From Paenibacillus glycinis (lineage in GTDB: Bacteria; Bacillota; Bacilli; Paenibacillales; Paenibacillaceae): a stretch of DNA of 64,000 nt. Below are positions 60,788-64,000 of this stretch, piece by piece (the stretch's first letter is position 1; every line of letters begins with the position of its first letter). Position numbers and translations under genes: made by a program. The notes beneath the pieces are model-generated. The model had not been told where the DNA came from, searched no databases, and saw nothing but the letters and a program-made list of their open reading frames with translations. The DNA lies in the NCBI RefSeq assembly GCF_009909185.1, contig NZ_JAAAMV010000022.1, forward strand, positions 1 through 64,000, in the 5' to 3' direction.

Positions 60788-60980
60788 AAATTCGGCTCTG
60801 GCGAGCTGGTAGTTCTTCTCGCGAAGCAAAGAACGGGAGCTCGGCGAAGCGAATTGGTATTTCTTTAGGCGCAGCAAGAAATAAAAATTCGGCTCTGGCG
60901 AGCTGGTAGTTCTTCTGGCGAAGCAAAGAACGGAAGCTCGGCGAAGCGAACTGGTAGTTCTTCACGCGGAGCGAACTCGC
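60746..60980. repeat. 97-bp tandem repeat overlapping the MMPL stop
   Basis: A unit starting GGCGAAGCGAATTGGTATTT at 60746 recurs at 60843, nearly identical over 97 bases, and a third partial copy begins at 60940. The first copy includes the last 13 codons and stop of the MMPL gene, so the gene tail is duplicated downstream. The 290 bases after the gene hold no other coding signal apart from a terminator at 61033. Confidence 0.9.
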
Positions 60981-61032
60981 AACTTTCGCGGTCGCTTTCC
61001 GCTACGCGGCCGTCATGCACACGCAAAAAAAT

Positions 61033-61075
61033 AAAAAGGCCGTATTCGCTCCACGACGAGCGAATACGGCCTTTC
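61033..61075. terminator. Bidirectional terminator
   Basis: AAAGGCCGTATTCGCTC and GAGCGAATACGGCCTTT form a 17-bp stem around CACGAC, with A and T runs outside. It ends the leftward gene at 61081 and can also stop the MMPL transcript. Confidence 0.92.
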
Positions 61076-61080
61076 TCAAA

Positions 61081-61683
61081 TTATACGATGGCGTGCCGCG
61101 CGGCCTGCTGCGTATGCGCGAACAGCTCCGTCAATTCCAAGTGCTGCAAATATTCCAAAGCGCCCCTGGATTCCTCGGACACGCTGCCGCTCTCCTGGAG
61201 CGAGATCATGCCGGTAAACGCGCTTGCGTTCCAACGCGCTTGCCGGGCGATCGCAGCCAGTCCGTCCCGGATCGCCCCGTCCGGCAGATCGTTCAGGATC
61301 GTGCTATTCCGCACCCAGTCCGCGGACCGTTCCTGCAGCCGCTGCATCGCGGGATGAGCCCCGGCCATATGGAACCAATAGTTCGCATTCGAGAAATCGC
61401 CTTCCATGCGATGCATGATGCCGTGCCAGTAACAGCCGGTCGCGTCGTCCTCGATCTCCTGGGCATGCGCATGCGAGGCGGCCAAACTTTCGTTGAGGAG
61501 ATGCAGGCCCGCTTTCAGCGCGATCAACGCAGGCAAGTCGGCGCGCGGCGTAGCCGCGGTAATGAGCGGCAGGTCTTCGATTTGTTGCTCCAACGCAGCG
61601 TCCCATGCGTGCTTCGGCATCAATGCTTGCAGGGGTTGGCGGGATTCCAATCGTTCCGCGATCGACGTCAAGGCTTTGTACAT
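61081..61683 (-). CDS. Conserved protein of unknown function
   Basis: A 200-residue soluble, mainly helical protein. The segment CYWHGIMHRMEGDFSNANYW followed by FHMAGAHP (about 84-111) is a striking block that I recall from uncharacterised proteins of several phyla, with conserved His, Arg, Asn and Trp residues. No catalytic class can be assigned. GGAGTG precedes the ATG by about eight bases. It is a single-gene unit with a strong terminator. Confidence 0.7.
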   Translation of the reverse strand: MYKALTSIAERLESRQPLQALMPKHAWDAALEQQIEDLPLITAATPRADLPALIALKAGLHLLNESLAASHAHAQEIEDDATGCYWHGIMHRMEGDFSNANYWFHMAGAHPAMQRLQERSADWVRNSTILNDLPDGAIRDGLAAIARQARWNASAFTGMISLQESGSVSEESRGALEYLQHLELTELFAHTQQAARHAIV

Positions 61684-62179
61684 GCGGCAAACACTCCTCC
61701 AGCGTTATAATGCCAATCCGGTTGTTGCGAGCGTAAGAAATGGCGAGCGGCGGAACATGTACGCCGTGAGTGACGGCCGAAGCCGCAAAAAAGTAGAATG
61801 GATTCTATTGTAATGGATGCATCCCGGCAATTCAATATCGCCCGCGGCAGAAACCGACGATCGGGTCGATCCGGCCGTGCCGCGGAAGCTCGGCTATCTT
61901 CAGCGTTGGCTCTGACCGGGCAACTGCCGGCGCACGGAACCGCCCGGATAAGCCATGCCCGCGAGCGGCCAGCGCCGCGAAAGCGCACCTCCGCGTCACT
62001 CTTCTTTATATGCGGCCGGAACGGAATTTTGTTAAGCGCCTCGCGCGAAATAGGCCGAAACGCAATAAAAACATGCGCGTTCCATACCATGCGATAGCGG
62101 CCAAATGAGCGATGCAAGCCTTGGAATACGCGACAAGCCCCCGAACCGGGTAGGATCGGGAGCTTGTCGATGGCTTTGC
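61684..62179. other. 496-base region without a supported gene
   Basis: Only weak GC-rich open frames without ribosome sites occur. On the minus strand, GACAAGCTCCCGA pairs with TCGGGGGCTTGTC (62133-62170) after the aldolase-like gene; it has no T-run but may end that transcript. Nothing else is recognised. Confidence 0.4.
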
Positions 62180-63142
62180 TTACTTGCTATGCAGCACTTC
62201 CGGCGTCGTCAGCTTGTCGTAGAAATCGACCGCTTTGTCCTTGTCGTCGGATTCGCGAAGCGCCATGGCGGAACGCGGATGTTCGTCCAGCATGCCCGTG
62301 ATCATGTACGGGATGATGTAGCCCCATTCTTCTTTCTCGCGAAGCGGGATCATGTACTTCTCGATCATATCGAGCACCGGGCGCACGTTGTATTTCGTGT
62401 TCTTCAGGTGGGCGACGAGCAGTTCCGTCGGGCAGTTGCCTGCCGCGCGGCCCATGCCGTAAACGGATGCGTCCAGCAGCTCCACGCCTTGGTCGACGGC
62501 GGTAAGCGTGTTCGCGAACGCCAACTGCATGTTGTTGTGCGTATGCACGCCGAGACGCTTGCTCGGGACATGTTTCTTGAACTTGCTGATCAAGTAGTCG
62601 AAATCCTTCGGATCCAGACTGCCGTAGGAGTCCACCACGTACACGACGTCCACGACGCTGGCTTCGATCAGCTCGAACGCTTCCAGCAGCTGATTCTCCA
62701 TGACGTTGGACAACGCCATGATGTTGATCGTCGTTTCGTAGCCGCGATCATGGAACACTTTCACGAGCTCGAGCGCCTTCTCCACGTCTTGGATGTAGCA
62801 GGCCACGCGGATCAGGTCGAGCAGGCTTTCTTCGCGCGGAAGAATATCGTTCTCGTCGACGCGGCCGATATCCACGAGCGCGGACAGCTTCGTGTTCAGC
62901 TTATGCGGAATGACCTTGCGCAGGAAATCGTCGTCCAGGAAGCGCCACGGTCCAGCGGATTCGGCACCTTTCAGCAGCTTCGGGGAGTTCTTGTAGCCGA
63001 TCTCCATATAGTCCACGCCCGCATCGTTCAAGGTGCGGTACAGGTGCTGGACGAATTCGACGCTGAAATCCCAGTTGTTGACGAGCCCGCCGTCGCGGAT
63101 CGTGCAGTCGACGATTTTGCAATTATTGTTCTTTGCGGTCAT
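62180..63142 (-). CDS. DRE-TIM (HMGL-like) aldolase-type protein
   Basis: A 320-residue TIM-barrel protein of the metallolyase family that includes 4-hydroxy-2-oxovalerate aldolase, HMG-CoA lyase and isopropylmalate synthase. CKIVDCTIRDGGLVNNWDFS (about 8-27) carries the DRE-type catalytic and metal residues, and LGVHTHNN (about 198-205) provides the metal-binding HXH. YMEIGYKNSP and VYVVDSYGSL fit barrel strands. The exact reaction is unknown. The ATG at 63142 has AAAGGAG nine bases upstream. It lies downstream of fumC on the same strand. Confidence 0.82.
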   Translation of the reverse strand: MTAKNNNCKIVDCTIRDGGLVNNWDFSVEFVQHLYRTLNDAGVDYMEIGYKNSPKLLKGAESAGPWRFLDDDFLRKVIPHKLNTKLSALVDIGRVDENDILPREESLLDLIRVACYIQDVEKALELVKVFHDRGYETTINIMALSNVMENQLLEAFELIEASVVDVVYVVDSYGSLDPKDFDYLISKFKKHVPSKRLGVHTHNNMQLAFANTLTAVDQGVELLDASVYGMGRAAGNCPTELLVAHLKNTKYNVRPVLDMIEKYMIPLREKEEWGYIIPYMITGMLDEHPRSAMALRESDDKDKAVDFYDKLTTPEVLHSK

Positions 63143-63253
63143 GTGCGTGTACTCCTTTGATCCATGCATTTTTTTATAATCATACTTGAAATCTGCCATG
63201 AACGCAAAAAAAATTTTGTCGCTTTAAAGCGAATCAGCGGTCTGAAATGGCGT

Positions 63254-64000
63254 TCAAATCATTGCGTCCGCGCGCACGACCTCGTCGAATTTCTCGGCGG
63301 AAATCAGTCCGCTGCGGATGGCGGCCTCGCGCAGGGTCAGTCCCTCCTTGTGCGCCGCTTTGGCGATCGACGCGGCATTTTCGTAGCCGATATGCGGATT
63401 CAGCGCCGTCACGAGCATCAGCGATTCGTTCAAATGCCGCTGAATCGCCTCGCGGTTCGGCTCGATGCCGACGGCGCAGTGCTCGTCGAACGAGCGCATG
63501 GCATCGCTCAGCAGCCGCGCCGATTGCAGGAAGTTGTGAATGATGACCGGCTTGAACACGTTGAGCTCGAAGTTGCCCTGGCTCGCCGCGAAGCCGATCG
63601 CCGCGTCGTTGCCCATGACCTGGCAGACGACCATCGTCAAGGCCTCGCATTGGGTCGGGTTCACCTTGCCCGGCATGATCGAGCTGCCCGGCTCGTTCTC
63701 GGGGATGCGGAGCTCGCCGATGCCGCAGCGCGGCCCGCTCGCCAGCCAGCGGACGTCGTTGGCGATCTTCATCAGATCCGCCGCCAGCGCCTTGAACGCG
63801 CCGTGCACGAAGACGAGCTCGTCGTGGCTCGTGAGCGCCTGGAACTTGTTCGGCGCGCCGATGAACCGCTTGCCCGTCAAGCCGGAGATCGCGTCGGCGA
63901 CCTTGTCGCTGAAGCCCGGCGGCGCGTTGAGCCCCGTGCCGACGGCCGTGCCGCCGATGGCCAGCTCGCGCAGCTCCTCGCGCGCCGCGCCGATGTTCCG
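63254..64000 (-). CDS. fumC: Class II fumarate hydratase, 3' part
   Basis: The C-terminal 248 or so residues of fumarase C, running off the right end of the window (the start is missing). The fumarate lyase signature [13 protein letters not shown] (with the active-site Ser loop), [15 protein letters not shown] and [20 protein letters not shown] are clear, as is the C-terminal [20 protein letters not shown]. It catalyses fumarate to malate hydration in the citric acid cycle. It ends 111 bases before the aldolase-like gene. Confidence 0.95.
   Translation of the reverse strand, partial: RNIGAAREELRELAIGGTAVGTGLNAPPGFSDKVADAISGLTGKRFIGAPNKFQALTSHDELVFVHGAFKALAADLMKIANDVRWLASGPRCGIGELRIPENEPGSSIMPGKVNPTQCEALTMVVCQVMGNDAAIGFAASQGNFELNVFKPVIIHNFLQSARLLSDAMRSFDEHCAVGIEPNREAIQRHLNESLMLVTALNPHIGYENAASIAKAAHKEGLTLREAAIRSGLISAEKFDEVVRADAMI

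Noticed and set aside
60746-60980. CRISPR or attachment site at the 97-bp repeats
   Set aside because: No spacers and no integrase or tRNA gene. It is a simple tandem duplication of a gene end.
61798-62097. Small plus-strand frame in the gap before the aldolase-like gene
   Set aside because: Arg-rich, no ribosome site, no recognisable domain and overlapping an equally poor minus-strand frame.

Overview
The window looks like chromosomal DNA of a GC-rich, endospore-forming member of the Paenibacillaceae (Paenibacillus/Cohnella type). This is inferred from Firmicute Shine-Dalgarno sites (AGGAGG with ATG, GTG or TTG starts), spore genes (Spo0E-like phosphatase, CotF-like and CotB-like coat proteins, CotH kinase), a T-box before pheS, and the pheS-pheT-zapA and mutS2 neighbourhood. 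No rRNA, tRNA, phage, IS element or CRISPR array was seen.

Layout. 0.1-7.2 kb: zinc-dependent phospholipase C-like protein, HRDC-domain protein behind a leader with its own promoter and terminator, two small proteins, a phosphodiester glycosidase and a GH38 alpha-mannosidase. 7.4-11.3 kb: tiny membrane ORFs, one of them frameshifted, a short secreted ORF, an OmpR-type two-component system and a YpcP-type exonuclease. 11.4-20.5 kb: an alpha/beta-hydrolase-BTAD regulator with a frameshift at its nucleophile elbow, two aminotransferases (one with an AsnC/Lrp regulator), Spx/ArsC-like protein, RluA pseudouridine synthase, PduO-type adenosyltransferase, an MFS protein and a Spo0E-like protein.

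20.6-25.8 kb is a spore-coat island: two CotF-like proteins, a DUF2642-like protein, a CotB-like protein with a Ser/Asn/Lys tail, a collagen-like Gly-Ser-Arg/Gln/Lys repeat protein and a CotH kinase. The layout resembles the cotB-cotG-cotH locus of Bacillus subtilis, with the collagen-like gene in the cotG position. 25.8-32.8 kb: cysK with an MFS gene, a mutS2-DUF350-small ORF-zinc ribbon operon, a YvlD-like membrane protein and a lipoprotein with a complete CuA-type ligand set.

33.0-41.2 kb: a 1363-residue protein with a ZapA N-terminus and a huge coiled coil, then pheT, pheS and their T-box. 41.2-45.4 kb: a copper-type cluster in which a NarL-type two-component system lies between ycnJ (CopC-CopD) and ycnI. 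45.8-49.3 kb: class Ia ribonucleotide reductase nrdA-nrdB with candidate NrdR boxes and a 15-bp inverted repeat between the genes. 49.4-57.7 kb: GntR/LacI-type regulator, membrane protein, gamma-glutamylcyclotransferase-like protein, GGDEF-EAL protein, VWA lipoprotein, an unknown protein and a TetR regulator. The TetR gene is divergent from an MMPL exporter, with two operator-like palindromes between them. The window closes with a 97-bp tandem repeat, a conserved unknown, a DRE-TIM aldolase-like protein and the 3' part of fumC.

The most unusual items are the giant ZapA coiled-coil protein and the CotB/collagen-like/CotH coat module. The TTTCAGA direct-repeat operators shared by the OmpR-type system and its small neighbour, and the hydrolase-regulator fusion broken at its catalytic elbow, also deserve attention. 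Promoters, operators and start sites were read by eye and none was tested computationally.
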